DNA of 64,000 bases. Origin: G965212005 sp965212005 (lineage in GTDB: Bacteria; Pseudomonadota; Gammaproteobacteria; Porifericomitales; Porifericomitaceae). Below the pieces are notes generated by a model, which saw only the letters and a list, made by a program, of their open reading frames with translations, searched no databases and was not told the origin of the DNA. Shown here one piece after another: positions 25,561 to 35,343 of the stretch. The translations under genes were made by a program, and so were the position numbers. Location of the stretch: positions 496,001 through 560,000 of the forward strand of contig OZ243038.1 in NCBI GenBank assembly GCA_965212005.1. The letters run 5' to 3'. Each line of letters opens with the position of its first letter. Position 1 is the stretch's first letter.

Positions 25561-26397
25561 ATGTCCACCTACGCCATTGGAGACGTGCAGGGCTGCTGCC
25601 GCGAGTTGGATCACCTGCTCAGGCACGTCGACTTTGACGAGCAGCGGGACCACCTCTGGTTGGTCGGCGACCTGGTCAACCGCGGGCCGGATTCGCTGGG
25701 CGTGCTGCGCCGGGTCCGGGCACTGGGAGCTAGAGCCATAACGGTGCTGGGCAACCACGATTTTCACTTGCTGGCCCGCGCCATCGGAGTGCCGCGCATC
25801 CATAACGACAGCGACACCCTGCAGGCGCTCCTGGACGCACCGGACAGCGGCATCCTGCTGGACTGGCTGCGGCACCGTCCGCTACTGCACCACGATCCGG
25901 AATCCGGCTATACGATGGTGCATGCCGGACTGGTGCCGCAATGGGACCTGGTAACGGCGCAGCGCTGTGCCGCGGAGGTTGAAGCTGTGCTGGCCGGCCC
26001 GGAGCATGCGGAGTTGCTCAAAGTCATGCACGGGGATGAGCCGACCCGCTGGTCGCCGCGGCTGCAAGGCTGGGAACGGATTCGTTGCATCATTAACGGT
26101 CTGACTCGTCTGCGCTTCTGCGATGACGCCGGACGTATGGCGCTGTGCCACAGCGTCGCACCCGGCAGACAGCCGCCTGGTCTGCATCCCTGGTTTACGC
26201 TGGCGAACCGGCGCAGCCGCTCCTTGCGCATCATCTTCGGCCACTGGTCCACGCTGCGCCAGGCCGGACTGGACTGCGCCCGCTACGGCGTGTTTCCGCT
26301 GGATGACGGATGCGTTTGGGGCGGACAATTGAGCGCCATGCGGCTGGAAGACGGACTACACTTCAGCGTGCCCTCCTGCACCCGGGCACGAGGCTGA
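25561..26397 (+). CDS. apaH: Symmetrical bis(5'-nucleosyl)-tetraphosphatase ApaH
   Basis: Hydrolyses Ap4A to two ADP and decaps Np4-capped RNA. The 278 residues carry metallophosphatase motifs in order: IGDVQGC (residues 6-12), VGDLVNRGPDS and LGNHDFH, then the ApaH-specific VHAGLVPQWD and FGHWSTLR. A CAGGAG ribosome-binding site precedes the ATG. Length is normal. It faces folA across a 16-base convergent gap; in many gammaproteobacteria apaH and folA are likewise adjacent. Confidence 0.95.
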   Translation: MSTYAIGDVQGCCRELDHLLRHVDFDEQRDHLWLVGDLVNRGPDSLGVLRRVRALGARAITVLGNHDFHLLARAIGVPRIHNDSDTLQALLDAPDSGILLDWLRHRPLLHHDPESGYTMVHAGLVPQWDLVTAQRCAAEVEAVLAGPEHAELLKVMHGDEPTRWSPRLQGWERIRCIINGLTRLRFCDDAGRMALCHSVAPGRQPPGLHPWFTLANRRSRSLRIIFGHWSTLRQAGLDCARYGVFPLDDGCVWGGQLSAMRLEDGLHFSVPSCTRARG

Positions 26398-26413
26398 CGG
26401 GCCGGCCCGGTAC

Positions 26414-26923
26414 TCAGCGCGCCGCTCCCGACACCCTGCGCTGCAAGGTTATAAAACTAAGCGCACAGGGATTGCGGGCGTCGGCGGCGCGGCGCTCGCG
26501 GCACAATTCAATCCATTCCCCGGCGCGCAGCGCGGGGAAACGCAGTTCGCCCGGAAAGTCCGCTTCGATTTCGCTCAGGTAGATGCGTTCCGCATGAGGC
26601 AGCAGCTGCCGGTACAACTCTGCCCCGCCGATCACCATTAACTCAGGAGCCGGTGCCGCCAGGCGCAGCGCCTCCTCCCAGCAATACACGCAGGTGCAGC
26701 CGGGAGCCTGAAACCCTACGTTTCGGGTCAGGATTAGATTCTCCCGGCCCGGCAACGGGCGGCCGATGGACTGGTAGGTGCGGCGACCCATCAGCACCGG
26801 CTTGCCCATGGTCAGCCGGCGGAAATGCCGCAAGTCCGCCGGCAGGTGCCAGGGCAAGCGCCCGTTGGCGCCGATCACGCCGTTTCGGGCGCGGGCAACG
26901 ATGAGTGAAATGCGCGCGGGCAA
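26414..26923 (-). CDS. folA: Dihydrofolate reductase
   Basis: Reduces dihydrofolate to tetrahydrofolate; thyA upstream on the same strand generates its substrate. The core shows SLIVARARNGVIGANGRLPW, LRHFRRLTMGKPVLMGRRTY, SIGRPLPGRENLILTRN and VIGGAELYRQLLP, all DHFR signatures. No ATG or GTG lies at the expected place. I propose TTG at 26923 (MPARISLIVA, 169 residues) with CAGG five bases upstream. The frame runs open a further 520 bases through a tandem repeat that is not DHFR-like. If the repeat were translated in this frame, a long Arg/Trp/Gly extension would result. Confidence 0.88.
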   Translation of the reverse strand: MPARISLIVARARNGVIGANGRLPWHLPADLRHFRRLTMGKPVLMGRRTYQSIGRPLPGRENLILTRNVGFQAPGCTCVYCWEEALRLAAPAPELMVIGGAELYRQLLPHAERIYLSEIEADFPGELRFPALRAGEWIELCRERRAADARNPCALSFITLQRRVSGAAR

Positions 26924-26961
26924 ATGCCTGCTCAGCGGTACGCAGACGGTAGCGGCGCAGC

Positions 26962-27400
26962 GGGGGCGGTGCCCGCCTGACCGGCAGAGACCGGCAGGCA
27001 CCCGGCACCATCGGCACCACCGCGGCAGGCGGGCGCAGCCGATGCGCTGCCATCCTCGCGCCGTACGACGGGGGCGGTGCCCGCCTGACCGGCGGAGACC
27101 GGCAGGCACCCGGCACCATCGGCGCCACCGCGGCAGGCGGGCGCAGCCGATGCACTGCCACCCTCGCGCCGTACGACGGGGGCGGTGCCCGCCTGACCGG
27201 CGGAGACCGGCAGGCACCCGGCACCATCGGCGCCACCGCGACAGGCGGGCGCAGCCGATGCGCTGCCATCCTCGCGCCGCACGACGGCGCCCGCATGACC
27301 GGCGGAGACCGGCAGGCACCCGGCACCGTCGGCGCCACCGCGGCAGGCGGGCGCAGCCGATGCGCTGCCATCCTCGCGCCGCACGACGGCGCCCGTGCCG
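26962..27400 (-). repeat. Tandem repeat array (four units of 102-108 bp) between thyA and folA
   Basis: The segment gaccggcaggcacccggcac or its close variant recurs at 26989, 27097, 27205 and 27307, giving periods of 108, 108 and 102 bp, and a fifth partial unit ends the array. All periods are multiples of three, so several frames stay open. One of them (GTG at 27489 to stop at 26932, minus strand) begins 25 bases after thyA and encodes about 185 residues with a repeated RREDGSASAAPACRGGADG unit. Whether any frame is translated cannot be decided here. GC is extreme and short palindromes occur within each unit. Confidence 0.93.
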
Positions 27401-27513
27401 CGCTCCCGGCATCCGCTGCGGTCGCACTGCGCACCGCCGGGCCATGCGCCCGGCGACCGTGCCGCGGGGCTAAGGAGTTTCCGCTTCACAGCCGCGCCGC
27501 CGGGTTCTGCCGC

Positions 27514-28308
27514 CTAGACGGAGACGGTGGCCGGCAGTGCCCGATGCGAACGGTAGTTCAGGAGTTCGACGTCGGCCGCACAAAAGGAGAATAAATCGCG
27601 CTGCCGCGGATTCAGCCGTAATTGCGGCAACGCGTACGGGGTACGCTGCAACTGCTGATCCGCCTGGGCGATGTGATCCCGGTATAGGTGCACGTCCCCC
27701 AGGATATATACCAACTCGCCCGGCTGCAGCCCGCTGGCCTGGGCGGTCAAGTGAACCAGCAGCGCGTAGGAGGCGAGGTTGAAGGGCAGCCCCAGAAAAA
27801 TATCCGCGCTGCGCTGGTACACCTGGCAGGAAAGCCGGCCCTCATCGACGTAGAACTGAAACAGCACGTGACAGGGCATCAGGGCCATGCGCGGCAACGC
27901 CTCCACGTTCCAGGCGCTGACCAGCAAGCGGCGCGAGCAGGGGTTGGCGTGGATTTGCTCCAGCACCTGTGACAACTGGTCCAGGCAACGGCCATCGGGG
28001 CACGGCCAGGCTCTCCATTGCGCTCCGTAGACCGGCCCCAGCTCGCCTTGTTCATCGGCCCATTCATCCCAGATACGCACGCCGTGTTGATGCAGGTAGC
28101 GCAGGTTGGTTTCTCCGCGCAGGAACCAGAACAGCTCGTGCATGACGGAGTGAAAATGAACCGTCTTGGTAGTCAGCAACGGAAAACCGGCGGCCAGGTC
28201 TAGACGCAGTTGCCGACCAAACAGGCTGAGCACACCGGTACCGGTGCGATCGGGCCGGGGACGGCCGGAGCGGCGTACTTCGCCTAACAACTGCAGGTAG
28301 CTTTCCAT
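27514..28308 (-). CDS. thyA: Thymidylate synthase ThyA
   Basis: Methylates dUMP to dTMP using methylene-tetrahydrofolate. The 264 residues equal the E. coli length. Motifs are DRTGTGVLSLFG, FPLLTTKTVHFHSV, FLRGETNLRYL, the catalytic cysteine in ALMPCHVLFQFYV, QRSADIFLGLPFN and the C-terminal FSFCAADVELLNY. The ATG at 28308 is chosen by alignment to family length; the open frame continues into lgt sequence upstream. It sits five bases downstream of lgt, the usual lgt-thyA-folA order. Confidence 0.96.
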   Translation of the reverse strand: MESYLQLLGEVRRSGRPRPDRTGTGVLSLFGRQLRLDLAAGFPLLTTKTVHFHSVMHELFWFLRGETNLRYLHQHGVRIWDEWADEQGELGPVYGAQWRAWPCPDGRCLDQLSQVLEQIHANPCSRRLLVSAWNVEALPRMALMPCHVLFQFYVDEGRLSCQVYQRSADIFLGLPFNLASYALLVHLTAQASGLQPGELVYILGDVHLYRDHIAQADQQLQRTPYALPQLRLNPRQRDLFSFCAADVELLNYRSHRALPATVSV

Positions 28309-28313
28309 CGGGC

Positions 28314-29096
28314 TCAGGCGCTGCGCGCCTGCCGGGCCAGGTACAACAGGAGCGCGCCTGCCAACAGCATCGGCAGGCTCAGCACTTGTCCCATAGTCAG
28401 CCAGTCTCCGACCAGGTAACCGATGTTGCGATCCGGTTCGCGTACCCACTCGACGGCACTGCGGCAAGCCCCGTAGCCGATCAGAAACAGGCCGGAAACC
28501 TGCATCCGCGGACGAGGTTTGGAGGAATACCACCACAGCAGCACAAACAGCAAAAGACCTTCCAGCAACGCCTGGTAGAGCTGAGAGGGGTGGCGCGGCA
28601 GGTCATCGACATGAGGGAACACCATCGCCCAGGGCAAAGTCGATGGCGTCCCCCACAGCTCACCATTGATGAAATTGCCAACGCGCCCCAGGGCCAGTCC
28701 CAGCGGCACCACCGGCGCGCACAAGTCGCAAACCTGGAAAAAATCGCGCCCCCGCGAGCGGGCAAAGTACCAAAGCGCGCACACGGTGCCCAGTAATCCG
28801 CCGTGAAAAGACATGCCGCCCTCCCAAAGGCGCACGATCCAGAGTGGATCGGCAAGAAAATGGGCGGGATGATATATAATCGATCCCAATCGGCCGCCCA
28901 GGATCACGCCCAAAGTCACGTAGAAAACCAGGTCGGACAATTCGCCCTTCGGCCATGGCTGCGCCGAACGGCGCAGGCGCCGTGAGAGCAGCCCCCAGCA
29001 AAGCAGCAAAGCACAGAAATAGGAGAGCCCATACCAGTGGACCGGGTACGCCCAGATGCGAAATGCCACCGGGTCTATGTTGGGATAGATCAGCAT
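28314..29096 (-). CDS. lgt: Prolipoprotein diacylglyceryl transferase Lgt
   Basis: Inner-membrane enzyme that adds diacylglycerol to the lipobox cysteine of prolipoproteins. The 260-residue product begins MLIYPNIDPVAFRIW. It has the HGGLLG motif and the Lgt signature GRVGNFINGELWG, with about seven membrane segments. The ATG at 29096 matches the family N-terminus; upstream in-frame sequence is not conserved. It is the first gene of lgt-thyA-(repeat)-folA, divergent from the DUF255 gene. Confidence 0.95.
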   Translation of the reverse strand: MLIYPNIDPVAFRIWAYPVHWYGLSYFCALLLCWGLLSRRLRRSAQPWPKGELSDLVFYVTLGVILGGRLGSIIYHPAHFLADPLWIVRLWEGGMSFHGGLLGTVCALWYFARSRGRDFFQVCDLCAPVVPLGLALGRVGNFINGELWGTPSTLPWAMVFPHVDDLPRHPSQLYQALLEGLLLFVLLWWYSSKPRPRMQVSGLFLIGYGACRSAVEWVREPDRNIGYLVGDWLTMGQVLSLPMLLAGALLLYLARQARSA

Positions 29097-29215
29097 GGAC
29101 TGTGCCGATGCGCAGGGCAAATGGAAATGATCGGCAGTCGCGGCGGCACGCCCCGCCCACCGTGGGCAACGCCGCCGCTCCGGGCCGGCGCCCGGACGCA
29201 ACCGGGCGGACGAAG

Positions 29216-31285
29216 TTGAACGCCTCCCGGCGCAACCGGCTGGCCCATGCGCTCAGCCCCTACCTGCTGCAGCACGCCGACAATCCGGTGGACTGGTACC
29301 CCTGGGAGCCGGAAGCCCTGGAGCGAGCCGAGCGCGAAGACAAGCCGGTTTTGCTGTCGGTGGGGTATTCTGCCTGTCACTGGTGTCATGTCATGGCTCA
29401 TGAATCTTTCGAAGATGCACAAACGGCTGCGATCATGAACAAGCATTTCATCAACGTCAAGGTAGACCGGGAGGAGCGCCCGGACCTGGATCGAGTCTAC
29501 CAGACTGCGCACGTGCTGCTGACCGGTCGCGGAGGCGGCTGGCCGCTGACGGTCTTCCTGACGCCGCGGGACCGGCAGCCTTTCTTCTGCGGCACTTATT
29601 TCCCGGCCCAAGCCTACGGCGGGCTGCCCGCCTTTCGGGATTTGCTGCTGCAGCTGGCGGCACTGTACCAGGGCGAGCGCGGCGTCATTGACCGGCAAAG
29701 CGCCGCCGTGCGCGCATCACTGGATCGCCTCGGCAGCGCCGACAGCGCCTGCCCGGCGCAAGAGCTGTGCCTGGATCCACTGCCTAAAGCCATAGAGAAA
29801 ATGGAGCGACACTTCGACCCGGCTTACGGCGGCTTTGCCCATGCGCCGAAATTTCCGATGGCCACTCACTTGCAGTTTCTGCTGGAGGCGTCCGTGCCGG
29901 GAGAGGACCCGGCCAGCCTGCGGCGGCGGCAGGAAATGGTGCTGCTGACGTTGCGCAAGATGGCCCAGGGGGGCATTTTCGATCAGATCGGCGGCGGCTT
30001 TTTCCGCTACGCGACCGACCGTGCCTGGCAGATCCCGCACTTTGAAAAAATGCTCTATGACAACGCGCAACTGCTGTCTCTGTACAGCAAGGCCTGGCAG
30101 CTGGCTCCTGAGCCGCTGTTTGAACGTGCCATCCGCCACACGGCCGCCTGGGTGACGCAGGAAATGCAATCGGCGCAGGGCGGTTTTTATTCCGCGCTGG
30201 ACGCGGACGCGCCTTCGGGGGAAGAAGGCGGCAGCTACCTGTGGCAGGCCGGGCAGGTGCAGAACCTGCTGGACCCGCACGAGTACCGTCTGTTTGCCCG
30301 TTGTTACGGCCTGGAGCAGCCGCCCAACATTGAGGGGAAATGGCATCTTACGCTACGCTGCGAACCGGCCCAGGCCGCGGTCGAACTCGGCCTCGCCGAG
30401 GCCGAGGCCGGGCCCTTGTTGGAGAGCGCGCGGCGCAAACTGCTCGCCGTGCGCCAGCAGCGCCCGGCCCATGCCCTGGACGATAAGGCCTTGAGTGCCT
30501 GGAACGGCTTGATCATCGAGGGACTGACCGAAGCCGCCTGGGCGCTGGATGAGCCCGCTTGGCAACAGGCCGCGTGCCAGACCCTGGATTTTGTGCGTGA
30601 CCGGATGTGGAAACAGGGATGCCTGTACCGGGAATACCGGCTGGAGGAAGTGCGCCAGCCCGGCTACCTGAGCGATTACGCGATGCTCCTTGGGGCGACG
30701 CTGTCCCTGGTGCAGGCCCACTGGCGCGAGGGCGACCTGGAATTCGCCATCGCGCTGGCCGAGCAGTTGCTGGAGCAGTTCGAGGACCCCCACCACGGCG
30801 GATTTTTCTTCACCTCCCACGAACATGAGCGCCTGCTGTACCGTCCCCGCGTCTTCACCGACGATGTATTGCCCTGTGCCAACGGGCTGGCCATCCGCCA
30901 GCTCTACCGGCTCGGCTGTTTGCTCGGAGAGACGCGCTACCTGGAAGCGGCCCAGCGTGCACTGCAATCCTGCTATCCGCAGCTGAGGCGGGATCCGGAG
31001 GCCCACGGCACGGTTCTGCTGGCGCTGCAGGAATACTGTCTGCCGCTGCAGATCGTGGTCATCCGCGCCCGGATGCCGGAGTTACAGCACTGGCAGCGCG
31101 CTTGCCGTGAGCATGACGCGCCCAACCGGATGGTGCTGGCCATCCCCGATACGGCGTCCCGGCTACCGGACGCGCTGCGCCTGCACGCGGCGCAACAGCA
31201 GCCAACCGCGTACCTGTGCATCGACCAGAGCTGCAAACCGCCCTACGTTCAACTGCAGGACCTGCTGCAGGAGCTGGCACCGTAG
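29216..31285 (+). CDS. DUF255/YyaL-type thioredoxin-domain protein
   Basis: The product, about 689 residues, has an N-terminal thioredoxin-like domain (SPYLLQHADNPVDWYPW, then SACHWCHVM, a CxxC motif). An (alpha/alpha)6-barrel resembling cellulase/epimerase folds follows (MAQGGIFDQIGGGFFRYATD, HFEKMLYDNAQL, SALDADAPSGEEG). The human homologue is spermatogenesis-associated protein 20; the bacterial role is unknown. I chose TTG at 29216 because MNASRRNRLAHALSPYLL puts the conserved block at its usual distance. An ATG at 29108 in the same frame would add 36 residues and abut the lgt start. Confidence 0.85.
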   Translation: MNASRRNRLAHALSPYLLQHADNPVDWYPWEPEALERAEREDKPVLLSVGYSACHWCHVMAHESFEDAQTAAIMNKHFINVKVDREERPDLDRVYQTAHVLLTGRGGGWPLTVFLTPRDRQPFFCGTYFPAQAYGGLPAFRDLLLQLAALYQGERGVIDRQSAAVRASLDRLGSADSACPAQELCLDPLPKAIEKMERHFDPAYGGFAHAPKFPMATHLQFLLEASVPGEDPASLRRRQEMVLLTLRKMAQGGIFDQIGGGFFRYATDRAWQIPHFEKMLYDNAQLLSLYSKAWQLAPEPLFERAIRHTAAWVTQEMQSAQGGFYSALDADAPSGEEGGSYLWQAGQVQNLLDPHEYRLFARCYGLEQPPNIEGKWHLTLRCEPAQAAVELGLAEAEAGPLLESARRKLLAVRQQRPAHALDDKALSAWNGLIIEGLTEAAWALDEPAWQQAACQTLDFVRDRMWKQGCLYREYRLEEVRQPGYLSDYAMLLGATLSLVQAHWREGDLEFAIALAEQLLEQFEDPHHGGFFFTSHEHERLLYRPRVFTDDVLPCANGLAIRQLYRLGCLLGETRYLEAAQRALQSCYPQLRRDPEAHGTVLLALQEYCLPLQIVVIRARMPELQHWQRACREHDAPNRMVLAIPDTASRLPDALRLHAAQQQPTAYLCIDQSCKPPYVQLQDLLQELAP

Positions 31286-31938
31286 CGACAGGCCGTCTGA
31301 ACGGTCGCTGGCCGGTTACCTGTCAAACGACAGGCCGGGTGGCAATAGAGCCCGGAGCCTGCGCGCTACCACACAGAGATTTTCCATCCCCTCGCCCCCT
31401 CGCCGCAAACGACACTACGCCAGTGTCGCCAGCCCCCGAGGCAGGGACTTCACGAAATAAGGGGGGGAATCGGACCCCACGCCGGCCCCGGCGTGCGGGA
31501 CCTGGCACGGGCTTCAGCCCCTGGTGGACTTCGTTTGCCTCTATCAGGAGGGCACCTGGGTGTGATGGGACGCCTGGGGTCGCACGCCAGACTGTCGGCA
31601 GGATGCCGGCAGCCCTTGCCCGGCTCCCACCGCCCGCCGATGGGTTGCAACGGAGCACCTGCCGCAACCCGCCGGGGAGGATCTGTGTGCCGTGCGTACT
31701 GCCTCGTCGGTCATCGAGAACGCCCGAACAGCCGGCCCGCGCACCCCGGCACAAACCGGAGGCTGCCTTATGGGACGCCGGGTCTCTAAAGGCGTGCCCG
31801 GAACCCGGGTCTCTTTTGGACACCATACATTTCGTGAACGACCAGAGGCAGAAGCAGCGCCGGGTGACTCGGCGCGTATTTTCAGGGATAATAAATACCA
31901 CAAACACAGTGGAGGCGGCACATGGAGGAGAAAGGCTC
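31286..31938. other. 653-base gap upstream of pckG
   Basis: Between the DUF255 gene and pckG. Frames open in this stretch have no recognisable product. A GC hairpin-like segment lies near 31477-31500 (cacgccggccccggcgtg), and AT-rich sequence around 31885-31910 (ggataataaa) could hold the pckG promoter, followed by a strong GGAGGAGAAAGG ribosome-binding site at 31924-31935. I find no tRNA or other recognisable RNA. Confidence 0.45.
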
Positions 31939-33678
31939 ATGAGCAGTACAAACCAGGAATTGAATGCGTGGGTGGATACCGTCGCACGGCAATGCCGTCC
32001 CGGGCAAGTGCATTGGTGTGACGGCAGTGAGGAGGAATACCGGTCACTGCTGGGACAGATGGTGCGGGACGGTACTTTGATCGAACTCAACCGGCAGACC
32101 CATCCGGACTGCTACCTGCACCGTTCCAGCCCTACCGACGTGGCCCGCACGGAGCACCTGACCTTCGTCTGTACTCCCGAACAGGAGGAGGCCGGCCCGA
32201 ACAACAACTGGCAGGAGCCGAAGCAGGCGCACGCCAGGCTCGACCGCCTGTTCGACGGCTGCATGGAGCAGCGCACCCTGTACGTGGTGCCCTATTGCAT
32301 GGGTCCGCTCGACTCTCCGCAAGCCCGCTGTGGCGTGCAGGTTACCGACAGTCCCTACGTGGTAGTCAACCTGAAGTTGATGACGCGCATGGGCCGGGCG
32401 GCCCTGGAACGGATCGGCTCCAGCGACCGCTTCGTCAAGGGCCAGCACTCTATCGGCGACCTCAACCCCGAGCGGCGCTTTATCATGCACTTTCCGCAGG
32501 ACCTGCTGATTCGCAGCATCGGTTCCGGTTACGGCGGCAACGCCCTGCTCAGCAAAAAGTGCCACGCGCTGCGCATCGCCAGTTACCAGGCGCGCCAGGA
32601 AGGATGGCTGGCCGAGCATATGCTCATCCTGGAAATTCAGACGCCGCGCGGGCAGACGCATTACCTGGCGGCGGCTTTCCCTTCCGCCTGCGGCAAGACC
32701 AACCTGGCGATGCTGCGGGCGCCGAAGGCCCTGCGGGGCTACCAGATCTCGACCATCGGGGACGACATCTGCTGGCTGCAGCCCGGCCAGGACGGTCGGC
32801 TGTGGGCGATCAACCCGGAAGCCGGCTTTTTCGGCGTAGTGCCGGGCACCAACGAGGATACGAACTACAACGCCTGTTCGATGCTGAACCGAGACGCGCT
32901 GTTTACCAACGTTGCGCTGACGGAAGACGGTCAGCCCTGGTGGGAAGGCAAAAAAGAGGGGGCCCCGGCATTCGACTGGCAGGGGCGGCCCTACCGGAAA
33001 GAAAACGGACCGGCGGCGCACCCGAATGCGCGCTTTACCGTCTCGATGAAGCGTTGTCCCAGCTATTCGCCCAGGGCGGAGGATCCGGCAGGAGTGCCGA
33101 TCTCGGCGATCCTGTTCGGCGGTCGCCGCGCCTCGCTGGCCCCGCTGGTCTATGAGGCCAGGGACTGGGAGCATGGGGTTATGGCGGGTGCCTCGATCGC
33201 ATCGGAAACGACGGCGGCGCAGACCGGGGCGGTAGGCATAGTGCGCCGCGACCCGATGGCGATGAAGCCTTTCTGCGGCTATCACTATGGCAAATACTGG
33301 GAGCACTGGCTAAGCATCGGCAAACGCCTGCAAACCCCACCCCGAATCTTTCATGTCAACTGGTTCCGCAAAGACAGCGCAGGCCGCTTTATCTGGCCAG
33401 GCTTCAGCGACAACATGCGCGTGCTGGAGTGGGTTCTTGAACGCTGTGAAGGACGGGGAAAAAGGGTGCAGACCCCGATTGGCTACCTGCCCGCGGAGGA
33501 GGCGATCAATGCCCGGGGGCTGAACCTGGACCCGGAGGCGTTTCGCTCCCTGCTGCAGATTGATTTGGAACAGTGGCGCCGCGAACTGGAGGATATCGGT
33601 CAGTATTTTTCCGATTTCAGCCCGCACCTGCCACCGCGCCTGCAGCAAATTCGCCAGGATCTGCTGGCGGGTCTGTAG
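31939..33678 (+). CDS. pckG: Phosphoenolpyruvate carboxykinase (GTP)
   Basis: Converts oxaloacetate and GTP to PEP, CO2 and GDP for gluconeogenesis. The 579 residues show the GTP-class signatures: the kinase-1a loop AFPSACGKTNLAM, a GDDICWL metal/active-site segment, NEDTNYNACSML, GVPISAILFGGRRASLAP and FRKDSAGRFIWPGF. The GTP-type rather than ATP-type enzyme is found in a minority of gammaproteobacteria. The ATG at 31939 has an excellent ribosome-binding site. No adjacent regulatory gene is seen. Confidence 0.95.
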   Translation: MSSTNQELNAWVDTVARQCRPGQVHWCDGSEEEYRSLLGQMVRDGTLIELNRQTHPDCYLHRSSPTDVARTEHLTFVCTPEQEEAGPNNNWQEPKQAHARLDRLFDGCMEQRTLYVVPYCMGPLDSPQARCGVQVTDSPYVVVNLKLMTRMGRAALERIGSSDRFVKGQHSIGDLNPERRFIMHFPQDLLIRSIGSGYGGNALLSKKCHALRIASYQARQEGWLAEHMLILEIQTPRGQTHYLAAAFPSACGKTNLAMLRAPKALRGYQISTIGDDICWLQPGQDGRLWAINPEAGFFGVVPGTNEDTNYNACSMLNRDALFTNVALTEDGQPWWEGKKEGAPAFDWQGRPYRKENGPAAHPNARFTVSMKRCPSYSPRAEDPAGVPISAILFGGRRASLAPLVYEARDWEHGVMAGASIASETTAAQTGAVGIVRRDPMAMKPFCGYHYGKYWEHWLSIGKRLQTPPRIFHVNWFRKDSAGRFIWPGFSDNMRVLEWVLERCEGRGKRVQTPIGYLPAEEAINARGLNLDPEAFRSLLQIDLEQWRRELEDIGQYFSDFSPHLPPRLQQIRQDLLAGL

Positions 33679-33919
33679 CGCGCCCGGCAACACAGGGGCA
33701 CGGCGCGCAGGATTTCACCCGGAACGGCAGGCGCTGCGGCGGCGCGCGTGAGACCCGTGCCAGTATGCACCGGGCTTGCGTGCAGCAAGCCGGCGCGGTC
33801 GTCGGCCCCTACCTCAGACATTTGTGTCCCGGCTGCCCTGGCCGCGAGCGGGACATATGGCAACGGGCTCTACGTCGGATGGAGAATGGCCCGCTGCCGG
33901 ACGCAAGCAGAACGGAGCA

Positions 33920-34672
33920 ATGGCCGGACACAGTAAATGGGCTAATATCCAGCACCGCAAAAACCGGCAGGACGCCCGGCGCGGACGGCTGTTCTCCCGG
34001 CTAATTCGGGAGATCACGGTAGCGGCGCGCCTGGGCGGCGCCAATACGATGGTGAACCCGCGCCTGCGCGCCGCCATCGAGGCGGCAAACGCACACAACC
34101 TGCCCAAGAGCAACGTGGAACGCGCCGTTTCACGCGCCGGCAGCGGCAACGAGGAAGGCCACAGCCTGGAGGAAGTCAGCTACGAGGGCTACGCTCCAGG
34201 CGGCGTGGCCGTGCTGGTGCACTGTGTAACGGATAACCGCAAGCGCACAGTGGCAGACGTCCGCTATGCCTTCAAATGCCACGGCGGCAATTTGGGCAAC
34301 GGCGGCTCGGTTGCGCACCTGTTCCAGCGCGCCGGTTTCCTGCGTTACCCGCCGCAGATCGGAGAGGAGGTGCTGTTTGAGCCAGCCGCCGAGGCGGGGG
34401 CGGAAGAGTTGCAGACTCAAGCGGACGGGACGGTGGAAATCATCACCGCCGCCGAGCACCTGATGCAGGTACGTGACGCGCTGGAGACGGCCGGTTACCC
34501 GCCGCGGGAATACGGCTGGACCCTGCTGCCCTCCAACGAGGTGGAACTGACGCCGCCGGAGGCCGAGCCGGTACTGGCACTGCTCAATACCCTGGAAGAG
34601 CTGGAGGACGTACAAAAAGTCTACTGCAATGCCAGCTTTCCGGAAACCGTTTCGGAACAGGATCCGTCTTGA
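33920..34672 (+). CDS. yebC: YebC/PmpR-family transcriptional regulator/translation factor
   Basis: The 250-residue product begins MAGHSKWANIQHRK and has the family blocks DARRGRLFSRLIREITVA, AAIEAANAHNLPKSNVERA, YEGYAPGGVAVLV and NGGSVAHLFQR. Members bind DNA, and recent work also links them to relief of ribosome stalling. The ATG at 33920 is preceded by a close-set GGAG. As in many bacteria it lies directly upstream of ruvC. Confidence 0.94.
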   Translation: MAGHSKWANIQHRKNRQDARRGRLFSRLIREITVAARLGGANTMVNPRLRAAIEAANAHNLPKSNVERAVSRAGSGNEEGHSLEEVSYEGYAPGGVAVLVHCVTDNRKRTVADVRYAFKCHGGNLGNGGSVAHLFQRAGFLRYPPQIGEEVLFEPAAEAGAEELQTQADGTVEIITAAEHLMQVRDALETAGYPPREYGWTLLPSNEVELTPPEAEPVLALLNTLEELEDVQKVYCNASFPETVSEQDPS

Positions 34673-34830
34673 TTCGCCGACCCACGCCGCCGGCAAGCGC
34701 CGGCGTTGATGACCGGGGGCAGGTAACCGGTGCCAGCGCACGTGCGGCAACGGGAAGCGGCTCAACCGCCGGCTGGACAGAAACCGCCGGGTCCGATGAG
34801 CACTGCTGGCGTCCCGGCGGGTGCGATTGA

Positions 34831-35343
34831 ATGACCGGCAGCTGCATTCTGGGACTGGACCCTGGCCTGGTCTGCACCGGGTATGGTCTGATCCGGGCCG
34901 ATGGCGACCGCCTGCTGCACCTGGACTCGGGCGAGCTCCGACCACCGCCGAAGGAGAACATGGGACAGCGGCTGGCGGCCCTGCAACGTGGGCTGGAGCG
35001 GATCATCCGCGCCAGTCAGCCTGCCGAGGCAGCGCTGGAACAGGTCTTCCTGCACCGCAATCCAGGCGTTGCGATCAAGCTGGGACAAGCACGGGGAGCG
35101 GTCATGGCGGCCTGTGCCTTGGCTGGCCTGCAACTCCATGAGTACTCGGTGAATGAGATCAAGCTGAGCACGGTGGGCAGAGGACACGCTGATAAAGCCC
35201 AGGTGCAGTATATGGTGCGCACCATTTTGGGCCTGAAGCAGTCACCCTCTACGGATATGGCGGACGCGCTGGCGGCGGCGATTTGCCACGCCCACCACCG
35301 CAACGCGCCGCAATGGCGCCTGCGTACCGGGCGCCGCCGATGA
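34831..35343 (+). CDS. ruvC: Holliday junction resolvase RuvC
   Basis: Dimeric endonuclease that cuts Holliday junctions. The 170 residues contain the four acidic catalytic positions: Asp in ILGLDPG, Glu in ALEQVF, and the pair in STDMADALAAAICHAH. Length is normal. It ends with an ATGA overlap into ruvA. Confidence 0.95.
   Translation: MTGSCILGLDPGLVCTGYGLIRADGDRLLHLDSGELRPPPKENMGQRLAALQRGLERIIRASQPAEAALEQVFLHRNPGVAIKLGQARGAVMAACALAGLQLHEYSVNEIKLSTVGRGHADKAQVQYMVRTILGLKQSPSTDMADALAAAICHAHHRNAPQWRLRTGRRR

Noticed and set aside
26962..27400. CRISPR array interpretation of the regularly spaced repeats
   Set aside because: Units are contiguous and similar along their whole length, with no unique spacers and no cas genes.
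26643..27473. Several long Arg/Pro- and Ala/Gly-rich frames on both strands over the folA-thyA repeat
   Set aside because: They arise from a GC-rich repeat whose period is divisible by three. No frame shows recognisable protein features, so only the repeat is annotated.
31286..31938. Possible structured RNA (6S-like) or small gene before pckG
   Set aside because: Only scattered GC hairpins are present; no conserved RNA core and no plausible coding frame.
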